From Verticillium longisporum (taxonomy: Eukaryota > Ascomycota > Sordariomycetes > Glomerellales > Plectosphaerellaceae), in assembly GCA_019188255.1 (NCBI GenBank), contig JAETXT010000001.1, positions 5,394,001 through 5,458,000 of the forward strand: 64,000 bases of DNA, in the 5' to 3' direction. Each line of letters starts with the position of its first letter. The first letter of the stretch is position 1. The notes beneath the pieces were generated by a model. The model did no database searches, had not been told where the DNA came from, and was given only the letters and a program-made list of their open reading frames with translations. Made by a program: the position numbers and the translations under genes. This document shows positions 1-11,752 of the stretch, piece after piece.

Positions 1-3000
1 AGACGGGCAGCGACCCAAAAGTTACGCCAATCAACCCAAGCCCGTGGTCTGCAACATCATCCTCCACCCGTCGATCCCATCGCGGTATTGCCGTGTCCTC
101 TTGGCATGGACATGAAGGCGAATTCGGCTTGATACGATCTTGAACCAGCACCTCAATGACTCTCCGACACCTTGCCAGCCACCGGCCGAGCCTCAACCTG
201 CAAGACATGCTGCTCAGGTGTCGTCATCCGGCAACATGGGTGGCAACTACATGAATTGCTGGCCTCAACCTAATGCCTCCTCACGGGTGACTCGGGCGGC
301 CCTCAGTCTCCACGGCCGAAAGCTTCGTCATGATGCCGCATGACCGGGGCATAATACCTGGGTTGACCCAATCGTCCGTCCAATCGAGGGTCCTGGGAAG
401 AGACCCAGCGAGCAGCCAGGCTCCCCCGCCCCCTTCACCGAATGTTCCATGGAAGCATGGAAGGTTGGGTACGTACTTGAGGAACCCGTCAGATCAACCT
501 CTGCCATTTTCGTTCCAGACTTCTTAGCGTGTCGGCAACTCAATTCGATGGGCAATCGGTCAGATAACCTTAACGCGACCGTCTTTTGAAGCACCTGATG
601 CGCCTCGTAAACCTTTCCGGCTGTGTGTTTTACCTCACGAGCACATACAAGGGTTTTCTTCAGTCAACGGCACACCATCCGCAGCCCATGTCGTAGTCAT
701 CGGGGGCAGAAATGCGATGGCTTTGACGGATGCACCACCCCGCGGGATGGTCGCTGCATCATGGTCTAACACGTCGCGATCTGCCCCATTAGGGACATAT
801 CACTGGCCTGCGGCGATCAAGGGAAACAGCCATTTGGGCTTCGGTGCGGGGTACAACTGGCGACACATGCTGTCCCTTATTACGGAGGGGCTGATCCATG
901 GTGCAGCCTGAGTGAAGTCTTTTTCACGCCTCCTACGGCACAGTCACATCCAGATGAGCCGACCACAGCATATTGTACCCCCTCCTCATTACTGTCGATA
1001 ACCCGTCCAGGAAGGTCGGGCCCGGCGGTTTGTCAAATGAAAGTGATTTTTTTTGGCAAACGAAGCGATGTGAGCCATGTATCGAGCGTCTGAAACACAA
1101 TCCCCACATGTCTATTTCCTGACCTACCTCATCCGCGACGACTCCAACCGCGATACATCGTTAGACATGGTTTATTGGCCAGAAACAGCACACGCGCGAG
1201 GCACGAAACATCATCGGCAAATTTCGGCTCTCGTCAAAGTTAGACGGACAAACGATATTTGAGCCTTTGTCAAAAATGGGGATCTCTCTTCACCGCCGTC
1301 ACATTTCCAAGCATTGTGCCCCAGTATTCCTACCAGCGGGCTCAATGCCCAGCACGACGGCTTCAGTTTCATCCCTCGGCCAAGTCAAGCTCACCATGTA
1401 TCCTTTCAGTGCTTCGAATAATGCCTTCGGAAATTCGCCATACTTTTATGGGCGCGCAGGAGCCCAGACAGCTACATCGGACACCTCATGACGGGTCTCG
1501 GCAGGTTGTCACGGTCAGCAGACGTCCGTCTGTCGTGCAAGGCATCATCTTGCACAACGGATTGAAAGCGATTCTAGACCGATGCGCTGTTGATTCGTTT
1601 CCTGACCCCGCCATGCAACCTCGCTGGGCGTTTGTCTGCCCGCAGTTCAGAGGACCTGCCTACTTTAAGCTGGCAAGGCTGGCACCTACATGTACACACG
1701 AATGGTCGCAATCAAGGATGGCTAAGCAAAATAAAGGTAATTCATTAATGTGCACGAGGACCCGAGCTGAGTTCCAGGTGTCCCCAGACTCGCGGGGTTA
1801 GGCACAGGTCTAATGACCAATAGATCAACAAGCCACAGACTGGTCTCACTGCCGAGCAGGGCCGGGTCAGGCGACGGATTACCCAATCTGGCGCAAGGCT
1901 CCCGGCTTCCGCCACTACACAACGAGAGCAAGGTGACACCCCCTCCCAAGCCAAACTGCAAATATGAACGAGAGGGGCATTGCACCCCCGGAGGAACCCT
2001 CCATGCCGATTGAGAGGACCGTGGTCCCCAAGCATCACGCAATGACGGACAGAACGTACCATATCAGCGAGGGAAGAGAAAAAAAAGCGCACGGGAACCC
2101 TGCAGCTACGGTCGGACTTCAAGTAGGTCAGCAATCAAGCAAAATGCAAAGCGGAGAGGCCAACAGGGGTAAAAGTGTCGCCAAGGGCTACCGTCGGGCT
2201 CGGCGTTGTCTTGGGATTTCTTGGGGTTTCTTGTCGTGATGGTTTACTTGGCGCTCGAACTTGATGCACCCCCGTCATAGACCCCTGGCGTCCCGAACCG
2301 GGAAGAGGAGACCCCCTTCCAGAAGCCCCTTCACCCTCGGGATCTTCCTGACCCCCTCAGACGATGCCAAGTCCGCCAAGAATCGCCAAGATCATTCCCT
2401 CCAAAGACGCTGCCCCTCCAACTTTGGCTGGCCAACGCCCCCGGGAGATAGTCTGTAGACGCTACAGAGTTGAGGGAGGGGATGTTTTTCTGCACGCTTC
2501 TCTTGGAATGCTACCCGTGGGTCGACCAACGACGTCACAGATTCAGACGCCATCCCTGCTTCATACTGCTGAGCTGAGGTTGTGCTACTCTAACCCACAC
2601 CTGGACGCTCACCTCCAACCAGGACATCACGGCCAAGAGTCTTGGCTCGGCCACCAGGATGAATGGAAAGAGGTGGAAAAGCTTCGACAGGGTTGTGGGG
2701 GCTTGCGATAGGCGTCATGGCGCTGCGCATGGGAGGGGGATGAGGTACGCCGTGGCACATTGTTGAAGCTTGGTATACACACATTGGCAAGCCAAGCGGC
2801 ATGAGCAATACGATGCGCCCGCCTGGTCAATTGAGGGTTCGAGACGACAAACTTTAACCTTAAAGGCCATGAACAAGGAGGGCTGTCTGTGTGTGAGGAG
2901 GGTGGTGTGATGAACCACGCGACACATGTGGTGGGATGGGGGGAACATGACTACCCATCTCCTCCCCTCCGTCCAGGAAATAATTTCGAGGCCGGCATCG

Positions 3001-4829
3001 CAGCTTCATTCACAAGCTACCGGCCGCCTGACCTCTGGACTTCAAGAAGAGTGATCATCGTATCGTCGACTCGAGCACGCGCAACCACGGCTACAGCTTG
3101 TCGATACAAGTACACAAACGCGCCCAGCAGGAAAGGGCACAGTGCCTGTGTCGTGAGGTTCCTCCGCCGACTCATGTAGGCGGGCATCCTCACGACGGGC
3201 AAAACGCTGCATCAGGTTCCACGACGCGTATGCATAATTGCTGCTCGTCCGGTGCCGCGAAAGCCTCAGAGTCACTCGAATTTGATGGTATCATCTGCCA
3301 ATTGCTTACCTGTACAGTCTCTCCCAAAACACGAATCGATTGTAGATACCGACCTAGTCGTCAGATTCACCTCAGCACAGTAATTCAGAGAGCGAGGCCG
3401 CCATGAATGCGGTTCTCGATCCCGACCACGATCCACGACAAAACGCTGACGATAACGAGCCGACCGCCGCCGATCCATACTCCTCACCACAGGCTCCTCG
3501 ACGATCACTATCAAGAACGAATCGCGTCACTGGCGCAGTCCACGAGCTGGACACCGCCCGCAGAAGAGGTGAAAATCAGGCCAGGAGCACAGATAGGCGC
3601 AGTTGAGGCGCGTTCGACTTTCCAAGGCCGATGCGCGCCTCACGGACATACTGATCGCATGCCCCGACCAACACCTGAACAACCAATCCACAGATGGACC
3701 GCACTGGCGTCGTGCTTCTCGCACTCGTCGCAGTCATCGTGACCTGTGGCCCGCTGTATGTCACTGTTCTTGATTGAATTGGCTTGTTCTGCTGCCTCTC
3801 CGTCTTGCCATGACCCTCGCACAAGTCTGTGTATGACCCTCGCACCAGACGGCGAGGAACCCCGCAGTTGTCAAACTACAAGGTCCCTGGCGATTGTGGG
3901 CGTAGCAGTACCGACAGGTCTCGTGACCGTTTCTTCCGCTACAGCCCTGACTCTCGTCCCCCTCAAACACCTGGCATGGATTTGAAGGGAATCGCAGCAG
4001 CCGAAAGGCGCCAAGCTGACTGATGTGTCGGATGTTGTAGGAGTTGCGTGATTTTCGCGAAAATACGCCGGCATCGCAAGTCTCATCCGGGGCTCCGACA
4101 ACTCGCCAATGCGCGCAACCAGCTCACGGCCGTGGGAGGCTGCAGTAACAGCCTGGGCGCCGAGAGGTTGGCGGGAAGCGGGTGGGGGACGCTGGGGGAC
4201 AGGAGCACCACCACCGCCAGTGGCATCGGTGTCGGTGTCGGAGTCGGCGTCGGAGCAGACGGCGTCCTCGTCGAATCGAGAACACCTCAGGGAGCCAATT
4301 CTTCTTGGTCAGTCCCTGCGTTTCGTTCTGTCAAGCCTTCTGCTTTTTTTTGCGCCGCGGCCATTTGCGAGGATATCGGCAGACCATGCGGCAAACGAAA
4401 CAACGCCAGCGGTCTTCCCTCCGGCCGGCTGGTTTGGTCTCGCATCGTCTACTTGGCGGGTTGGTCAAGCTGACCAAATGACCTGCTCGATTGGGGTAAG
4501 TTGGAGGGGGCGACGGACCACAATTTCTCACACTTTTTGAATTCTCTCGAGGAACCAACAACAGATGGGAAACGACTCTGATATCAGGTGAATTCCCGAG
4601 GCGGCAAAAGGCGTGCCAAGGCGCTGAAGATCAGACAGGTGATGCCTTCAAGTGAGTGGCAAGTGGAGTCTACGAAAGTCCGCCCGATGTGCGATATTTG
4701 TGCCTTTCCGAAGCTTGCTAGCATCCTAACGCGATGTTCTCAAATCTAAACCTTGATTGGGCTGAAAGGATCACATTGATTTTGATATGCTTGAGCTGCT
4801 TGTTCCGCCTGGAAATGACACGTTGCTAA
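1..4829. other. Gene-poor left flank, no recognised gene
   Basis: I see no open frame with a recognisable domain on either strand in this stretch. The longest frames are under 200 codons, overlap each other in different frames and look like chance ORFs. The only structured piece noticed is a short GTCGGN-type hexanucleotide run near 4226-4257, which reads as Gly-Val repeats in one frame. No RNA gene was recognised. Confidence 0.5.
4226..4257. repeat. GGTGTC/GGAGTC hexanucleotide microsatellite
   Basis: Imperfect tandem units of six bases (GGTGTC, GGAGTC, GGCGTC) occur back to back. One frame reads Gly-Val repeats, but no supporting gene is visible around it. Confidence 0.7.
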
Positions 4830-5744
4830 TTGAGATCTGGCAGTCCCATTTGCCTCGGGTCGCTCTCATCCTCTGACACCAATGTTGATGGGAGGGGTTC
4901 GCCCAGTTCGCCGCATCTAACAAGATTGCCAGCCTCGGTCAAGCGGAAGACTGGATGGCGGGCAAAATTTACAGTACAATGTTCGGGGGTTGGAAGCAAG
5001 GGTGATGCAGCACCTGAGACAGTCCCGGAAGACAAATACTCAGGAAAAGCTCATGACTCAACTAGCATTGCAGCCAAGACGCACTCCGTACCTACAGCTA
5101 CAGGATTGGCAACATCCCTAAGTCAAACACGAGTGCAGACGATCATGCGGGCAACAGCATCGGCTGAACACACCGTGACCTGGTCGCAAGCTGGGTCTAC
5201 TGAGGGAAGTCGCCTGGGGCGAAGGTGTGAGGACGACGATATTACTGCCGCGCCTCCTTCGCCTCTTAGTCCGATACGGATGACCAGGGGTAATTACACC
5301 GAGGCCGAGGGCCGTGATTCACGGCCAGTATTGAGTGCGATGCCCGATGACACGGGGTCAGCCAAGGAGGGCGGTGCGCGACAAGGCCCGCTCCTTCAGC
5401 CCGACCATGGCCCAAGCCTCCTCACAAACGACAACAATCAAAGTCGTTGGCCTTCGTTCACATTTTGTGGTCTCAACGCAAAAAGTCGCGAGAGATCGCT
5501 TGAAAGCGAAATTCTGGTCTTGCGTGGATGCCGGCATAGCTTCCACGCCCGCTGCCTCACGTCGTGGTTTCTCCAAGATGGCTTCAACTGCCCGCTGTGC
5601 CGGACACCCTTCTGGATGCAGCCTGAAGCGATGGCGCGGGCGGTGCAGCGGCCCTCGAACGCGGGCGTACCACATGGTGGGAACCTGCAGGCGAAAGCCG
5701 CGAGCAAGCGAATTGCACAAACCCCGTGGCATCCGAGGATTTGA
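4830..5744 (+). CDS. RING-H2-like protein with incomplete RING, possibly degenerate
   Basis: A 304-codon open frame whose first codon is TTG, so the true start is unknown; the first well-placed ATG lies near 5143. The C-terminal part carries the second half of a RING-H2 finger: the motif GCRHSFHARC (C-x-H-x2-H-x2-C) followed by a CPLC pair 11 residues later and a PFW tail, near residues 230-260. Such proteins are usually E3 ubiquitin ligases. The first C-x2-C pair of the finger is not in this frame; only a single Cys (FCGLN) lies at the expected place. The rest is low-complexity Ser/Thr/Pro-rich sequence. It may be a pseudogene, or the first pair may sit on an upstream exon or behind an indel. 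Confidence 0.4.
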   Translation: MRSGSPICLGSLSSSDTNVDGRGSPSSPHLTRLPASVKRKTGWRAKFTVQCSGVGSKGDAAPETVPEDKYSGKAHDSTSIAAKTHSVPTATGLATSLSQTRVQTIMRATASAEHTVTWSQAGSTEGSRLGRRCEDDDITAAPPSPLSPIRMTRGNYTEAEGRDSRPVLSAMPDDTGSAKEGGARQGPLLQPDHGPSLLTNDNNQSRWPSFTFCGLNAKSRERSLESEILVLRGCRHSFHARCLTSWFLQDGFNCPLCRTPFWMQPEAMARAVQRPSNAGVPHGGNLQAKAASKRIAQTPWHPRI

Positions 5745-6260
5745 TCCCTTGAGGAATGGACTTCAGAGCTGCGTGATCACATCAGATCCACCCGCTTTCA
5801 TCGACTGTCTAATCACTGGTGGACTTATCATACCTATTGGGTTGTGTCACACGTATCCTGTCTCTGAATGTGCTTCGGAGTTCGACGAAGATTGTCCGCT
5901 GAATACAACTCTCAATTGAGAACGCAATGTACGGGCGTTGACCAGCATTCTTCAACTTGGTCTGCGTAACTGGAGGGCTCACAGTGTTTTGTACAGTATC
6001 AACGTTTCACGACAACGAATGTTGCAATGTTATGAATATTTATTTGCAAAGAAAAGTAACAAGCTCACAAGCAAGAGCAAGTCTTAAGCCAAAACCACAA
6101 CAAAAGGAAAATGCGGGCTAGTCGGAAAATTATGAGCACCTAAGCTTCAGACGGTACCGATATGATACCTCGGACATCAGTCATACAAGAGATTGTGAAT
6201 GTTGTTGGCCCTGCTAAACACAGAGCCCAAAGTCTTGATTCTCCTAGCCAGACTACATCT
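5745..6260. other. Intergenic, nothing recognised
   Basis: This gap separates the RING-like frame from the 3' end of the dehydrogenase gene. It contains an A-rich stretch around 6040-6110 that could be 3' flanking sequence, but no gene was seen. Confidence 0.5.
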
Positions 6261-7182
6261 CTACCAGGGCTGAATTCCCTGAAGCGAAATGATCTTACCC
6301 GCATCGCCATCCTTCTCGCCCTCTACGACTTTCCTGATGAGTGTCGCGCCGACCGAAGGATCGAGCGCCCCATGCCCCTTCTTACTGTCCGAATAACCTC
6401 CAAGACCTGTCGCGAGAAACCCAGGCGAGACGCACCAGACTTTAACCCCGTCGCTACCCAAGGTCCTGTGCCATTCGCTGCCGCTGTGTCAGTATGCGTG
6501 TCTCTAATGAGGTATCATGAGTATTTGGCGTACCGCATGAGCATATTCATCCCCGTCTTGCTGCACCGGTACGCTGGAAGGTCGAACATCGAGTTCGTCG
6601 CCTTGGGCCACCCCTTGGCCGGCGGCTGGTTGAAGGGCATGGCGAGATTCTCCGATCCCGTCAGGGTCGAGGTGCCGCTCGCGATGAAGATGATCCGGGG
6701 GTCATCAGAGAACAGGAGAAGGGGGACAAAGGTCATCGTCACGATGTGTGCACCTGTCGTGTTCACGTCCCACGTCTTATTCCAGGCTTCTCTGACGGAT
6801 AGCTTTCCGAGAGAGATCTGCTGGTCCAACTGGGTGCCTGCTTCAAGTTAGTACTTAGACCTCTGGCGGGTTAGGCCGTCATCCTTCACTCACCGGCGTT
6901 GTTCACGAGGGTGTCAAGCTTGCCAAACTTGTCCTGCACCCATGCAGCCGCCTTCTCGATTGAAGCGTCATCCGAAACATCGATCTGAACGGAGTGCAGC
7001 GTGCTAGACATGCTCGGAAACTCAGAGGTCAATTGTGTGATGGCTTTGGTCGCATTATCGAGACTGCGGCTGCCGATGATGATGGAGTACGGCGTCCCGG
7101 TCTGGAGGAGGTTCCTCACAAGCTCGAGCCCGAGGCCCGTGTTGGCGCCCGTGATGAGAATAATTTTCTGCTGAGTACTCAT
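6261..7182 (-). CDS. Short-chain dehydrogenase/reductase (SDR)
   Basis: Predicted NAD(P)-dependent classical SDR of 271 residues. Exons read 7182-6894, 6837-6534 and 6483-6261. Both introns have GT..AG ends (donors GTGAGT and GTACGC; the second has a CTGAC branch point), and joining them keeps the frame. The Rossmann motif GANTGLGLE lies near residues 10-18 (TGxxxGxG), followed by NNAG near residue 94, an active-site Ser in FIASGTST, and the YxxxK pair in YRCSKTG. The C-terminal part has VSPGFLATGL, the usual PG motif after the active site. The start ATG at 7182 gives a normal N-terminus (MSTQQK); an in-frame upstream ATG also exists. The substrate cannot be told. It lies beside a hydratase remnant and a Zn2Cys6 regulator on the same strand, so it may be part of an eroded catabolic or secondary-metabolite group. 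Confidence 0.88.
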
Positions 7183-8028
7183 TGTTGTAGGTCGACTTTC
7201 AAATGCTTTGATATGCATCACAAACACCTTTTGCTTGTGGCTTGGCTCAGCCTTTTGTACAGCATCTCAACCGCAAGCACGGCGTTAGTTCCCCGGGCTT
7301 AAGTCCGGCAGATGGGGATGTTGAGGTCGGAAATCGCAACCCGCAATCTATCTCCGCGTCTTGACCACCAGAACTCCTCTTGAAGCAGCGGACGTGTCGG
7401 ATCATAGCTACATCTGGCGCTGCTTAAATTTCAAGTTGAGCGGAAAGTCCCAGCAGAATTGCCGTGTGTCTTACACCAGGCGATCCATTCTGCTCAACCT
7501 TGCCGGCAGAGTTCGTCGTTCCTGGCTTCTCGCCTGGATAGCCCTTTCATCCTGGAAGCGACGGGCGCGAACATTGAATCACAATGCATTATGAGCCTGA
7601 GGTTCGATGAGTGTGGTGTCTGATGACGATCCTGACATTCGTGTATCCGGCTGGGGTTGAGGGCCCCCGACAGCCTCAGCAAGGAACGATTTCTCCCACC
7701 ATCACAACAAACTAGCAAGCACGGACACCCACGAGCGGGCAGAAAGAGATGGTTCATAGAAGCAGCATTTCCTGTTTCTTGTCCAATTCAGTCCAAGTAC
7801 ATCTCACCAGTCGTGGTAGACGTGCAGTTTCGTTCTCCATCGACCTCAACAATTAGTGGGGCAGCCAGCATCCTCGCCTCGAGGGACGTGATGGGGATGC
7901 CGATGTCACAGATGGTACGATGTAAGACTTTTACATGGTATTTACACGGTTGGCCCCTGGGTGTTGGTGGGCGGGGTCTGAGTCTAAGCCTGCTTGTCTC
8001 GTGTTTGAGGCTTCCATGTTCACACTCA
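7183..8028. other. Intergenic upstream of the SDR, no intact gene
   Basis: Likely promoter region of the SDR on the left. No intact frame with a recognisable domain was found. Confidence 0.45.
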
Positions 8029-8339
8029 TACATGATTGTTCGAGGTGTACTCCCACATGAGGCGTTAATACGCGCTGTTGTACCAGCCCAGCGCTGCTGC
8101 TCCGCACTAAGCTGATGAGGGATATGCTATTGCACACGCCCGCGACTCTGGAGGAGACGCATAGGCTGGACTCCAAGCTGTTCATTTCCGTGCTCGGATC
8201 CAAAGATAACTTGGCAGGCATTCAAGCGTTTATGAAGAAGCAGAAACCCAAGTTTGGCGAGTCTTTTGACGGGGAGACGGTGCCTTCTTGGCCCTGGTGG
8301 ACGTCGAAAGCTGATGAGGCCCCCAAGGCGAAGATGTGA
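8029..8339 (+). pseudogene. Enoyl-CoA hydratase-like 3' remnant
   Basis: A 74-codon frame (8115-8339) reads as the C-terminal end of a crotonase-type protein: the run TPATLEETHRLDSKLF, then SKDNLAGIQAF, then QKPKF. This is the pattern of the terminal helices of fungal enoyl-CoA hydratase/isomerase proteins. Homologous-looking sequence extends upstream in the same frame (SPALLLRTKLM) to about 8082, then is interrupted by a TGA at 8058. A short crotonase-like piece (RGVLPHEAL) lies in a different frame just before it. The catalytic N-terminal two thirds were not found. I read it as a truncated relic, not an intact gene; a missed spliced gene is less likely. The family assignment is by eye. Confidence 0.45.
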
Positions 8340-8476
8340 GGCGCCATGTATGGCCTGAGAGGATCATGGTCCAACAAAATGGGATCCTAGTGGTAGCTCC
8401 ATCCGATGAGTGATAATAATTGAAAATTTCTCGACCCTTGTTCTTTTAAGAACTCTGAGATAATTCATTGAGCGTC

Positions 8477-11197
8477 TCATGTCCATCCGTCTAGAGCCTG
8501 TGTGAAGTCCCCAGGCTCATACAGCCCAACAAGATCTTGGTTGTCCAGCCAGAACTCATTTCTGATGACCAAATTGTGAGTATGCATCTCACAAGCGTCA
8601 AAAGGCAGGCTGGCTTTTAAACGACGATGACTGATCACTCACTGAGCACCAAGTATATTGGGCCACATCCACGCGTCTGAGATGACGTTGGCTGACAAGG
8701 CAGAGTAGCCCTCGGGCCAGCTCTCCTGTGGTGAAGGAGAAGCCTGTTCTTGCGCGTCGAGGTCGACAACGACAGCGTCACCTTGTGGTTGGTGAGAAGG
8801 CCTCCGTGAACTTCTTGTCCCATCAATCTTTTGGTTCGCCGCCTCGAATAGTTTGTATGCGGCAGTTGCCGAGATGTACGACTTGCGCAACTCGCTCATG
8901 GCCAGCATACACAGGGATAGATTATATTTCCCCATCTAGCTTGATAGTTGTTTGGAAGACGCTGATTCAAAAAGGTGAACATGCATCGGCGGAACGAGTG
9001 CTATGACACTGACATGAAGGGTTAGCGAGAGCAGTGTCAACCAGAAAGTTTGCCACCCTACGTGATAGTATGTGATAGGCCGATAAGCTCCTCAGCCATC
9101 ATTGAAGTCACGGCACTGCAGGCGTTTGACGCAGCTACCCTTGTCTTTTGGCAAGCTAATGCTCTCCATGGCTCCTCGTGCTCCAACGTGACATCTCGAG
9201 GGGCCTCGAGTATGAATGGTCGATACAATACAATGATCGCTGCCCTGAAGAAGCCGTCAGTCATCAGCTTCATCACCTTAGCCAGGGATTCAGAGCAGAC
9301 GAGACTTGCTCGTCAAACCACTCACTCAAGTAGATTCGGAACTGATAGCGATGGGAGGCAGCCATACGACTTTGATGTTGAGTTGCAGGTAAGTCGTAGG
9401 AGCATGCTCTAATTTCCCGCTCGCAATGTTCAACATCAGACCTTGTCGGCTTCGTTGATTTTGCCCTGTAATGTGTAGAGAGGATAGTGCCCAAGGTGAT
9501 ACTCAACTTGATCAATATCTTCCAATCGGTGTTAAGTTCGCTTAGCTCCCCTGGCAGATACTTGAGACAAGAATCAGTGCTGTCCCCGGCACGAATACTT
9601 CTGCATCAAAGCATCCAGGCACTGGTGTGTCCATGTCGTCCAGAGGGATCCGCATCGGCCGTCCCTGGCCCAACGACAACCAGACCTCACGACAGCAGAT
9701 AGACCACCAAAGCCCCCGCCAGAATGGCTGAATATTACCACAGCCTTGAGAAGGCAATTTGGGTAGCCTGTGTAGCCCGATGGTGTGAGACAGACTGATT
9801 GCGATGCCGTTCCAGTGCCAGGGGCCCTGTCGGTCGTCTGAGGTAGTGTACCAGAATCCCACCAAAAATACCGACTGGATGAGAGTGATCTTATCTTGCT
9901 CGTAGTTTAGATCATAAAGAACCTTTGTAGTTGTCAGCGCTTAGAAGGGTCTGCTAGATGCCAGCTTCTGACCTTTGCTCGCTGATACACAGAACGTTTC
10001 AATGACGTGCGAGATGTGTAGAAGTCTTGTGTGAGCAGGGTATCATCAACAAACTTCACGAAAGAGTTAGAATTGGGGTACACCGATGGGGTTCCGATGG
10101 TTGACTTACACTTACCGAAGCCACGAACATACTCCAAAGCAGCAGGATGCTGACCCGGCCGCTTTCATAGTCCAGTATGAATTGACGAGGGTCAAGGATG
10201 GGAGAGAAGGGATGCACATGGTGGAAATAGCAACGTATGAGAATTTCTTGTATATGAGAGGCAGGCAGGTCGAAAGCACCTCTCGATCGAAGATAACTGA
10301 CATCCTCTGGTGCAAGGAATTTCGTCGAGGGCGTGCTTACTAGGCAATGATTATTCGTCGAGGATCTTTCTGGTTCACAAATATCCATTACGAAAGCCGG
10401 ACCACGTCGGTCACCTATGCAGGTCAGATTTTGGAGCGGCAAAACATGGATTGTGAGCACAAGGCGGGTTTACCAGCATAGAACGGAATGCCGTTTCCTT
10501 TACTGCCACTGCCACCTTCTAGCGTCTCCGCATATGCCGAACTTCCGTCGGCGACATCGAAGCTTTCCGACACATGTCGGGATACCGGCGTTGAAGAGCA
10601 TAGCTGTGGCCCGGCGCTTGAACGCGACGCGGGAGTAGCAGGGCGCGAGTAGGCGGCTGTACTCACTACGGAGGAATGTGGCAGATCTTGAGCTTTGCGC
10701 GAATCACGAAGGGCAGCGTCGCCGCCGCTGTCTCTTGTTTGCAGCAAGTCATTGAACGGCTGAGCGGCTCTGTCGAGTCGGCTTGACTCTTTGACGGACG
10801 GCGAAGCGAAAGTCGCAGGCGGCAAAGCTATAGGCACTCTACTGAAGCTGGATGTAGAAGCTGCCGATGAAGCTTCTTCGTTGCCGCTTGCATGAGCAAG
10901 AGACGGCTGCAAGTCCAGGTTCCTAGGTCCCTATCAGTCCCACGAGTATTCGTGTTCGGTCGCAACAAGATCTTTCCTGTGCGACAACGTGAACGAGTCT
11001 CACCGCCGTCGCTTGCGGCGTGAAATCTCGCAAGGCGTGTCATCCACAGCACAGTTGGCGCAGGGTGGGCCTGAGAGAGCCACCGTACACCTTACTTTGC
11101 GCAAGCTGCATGCGCATGCGGTGCACGCGACAGCCGCGCGTTTGGAGACGCGTGTCTTCGGAATGGCCAGCGAGGGTCTGCTATCTTGCCGCAGCAT
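8477..11197 (-). CDS. Zn2Cys6 fungal-specific transcription factor with lesions
   Basis: Reads as a Gal4-type regulator with a fungal-specific TF middle domain. From the ATG at 11197, a zinc cluster starts near residue 22 (ACTAC...KVRC...CANC...C). Exons follow with normal GT..AG introns: HPFSPILDP region (about 10430-10135), FVDDTLLTQ to YQRAK (about 10052-9985), a middle domain with GRPMRIPLDDMDTP (about 9935-9540), VLYRPFIL (about 9240), and YNLSLCMLAMSELRK (about 8935-8640), with a last short exon ending at a TGA at 8477-8479. Three oddities are visible. A tandem hexamer at 11108-11119 adds two residues inside the zinc cluster. The frame breaks at a C run at 9584-9587, which seems one base short. 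An in-frame TAG at 8936-8938 precedes the conserved C-terminal exon, unless that TAG is an unrecognised splice acceptor. It may be a decaying gene. Confidence 0.75.
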
Positions 11198-11240
11198 CTT
11201 GCTGAATGAGGTGCAAGCCGCTGCTGGAGGCGGGATGCAC

Positions 11241-11752
11241 ACCCTAGGTACCTATCTACCTTAGGTACCTACCTTAGGCAAGGTAATGATGATACCTTGC
11301 TTCTGAGGTTCCATGTGATTGAGACTGGTTAGACTGGTTATGCAATCAGCATCCTTTTTGTCGCTTTACCATTTTTTTCCCTCGTCTACCTTAGGTACCT
11401 AGGTAGGTACCTAGGTTGGTGTCTCATTCCTATCATTAAAGGCAATTGTCCTTCAAATCAATTCTGCTGGCTTGGCTAGCTATGCTCTGATCAACAAAGT
11501 GACAGCCAAATTGATACGGGAGTAGTCGTACACCAATACTAGGTGAGCAGTGAGATCATGTTCCCCAAGAAGTGTAGATTGGATGGTAGGCGACATCCTC
11601 AACAGGACGAAAGGCCTGACGTTGATGGGATGTCAATGGCCTCCCTTACCTTATTGGAATTGCCATGTCAGTACAGGTGCATTATGCATACCTAGGTAGG
11701 GTATGACGTTTCGGCCACCGGCGTATGTGTGTTTGTACCTAGGTACCTACCT
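11241..11752. repeat. Cluster of CCTAGGTACCTA-type palindromic motifs
   Basis: Copies of the interlocking palindromes CCTAGG and GGTACC occur at about 11241-11280, 11386-11420, 11687-11700 and 11735-11752, separated by unique sequence. Similar clusters occur elsewhere in the window, always between genes. They do not form a uniform tandem array. The function is unknown. Confidence 0.7.
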
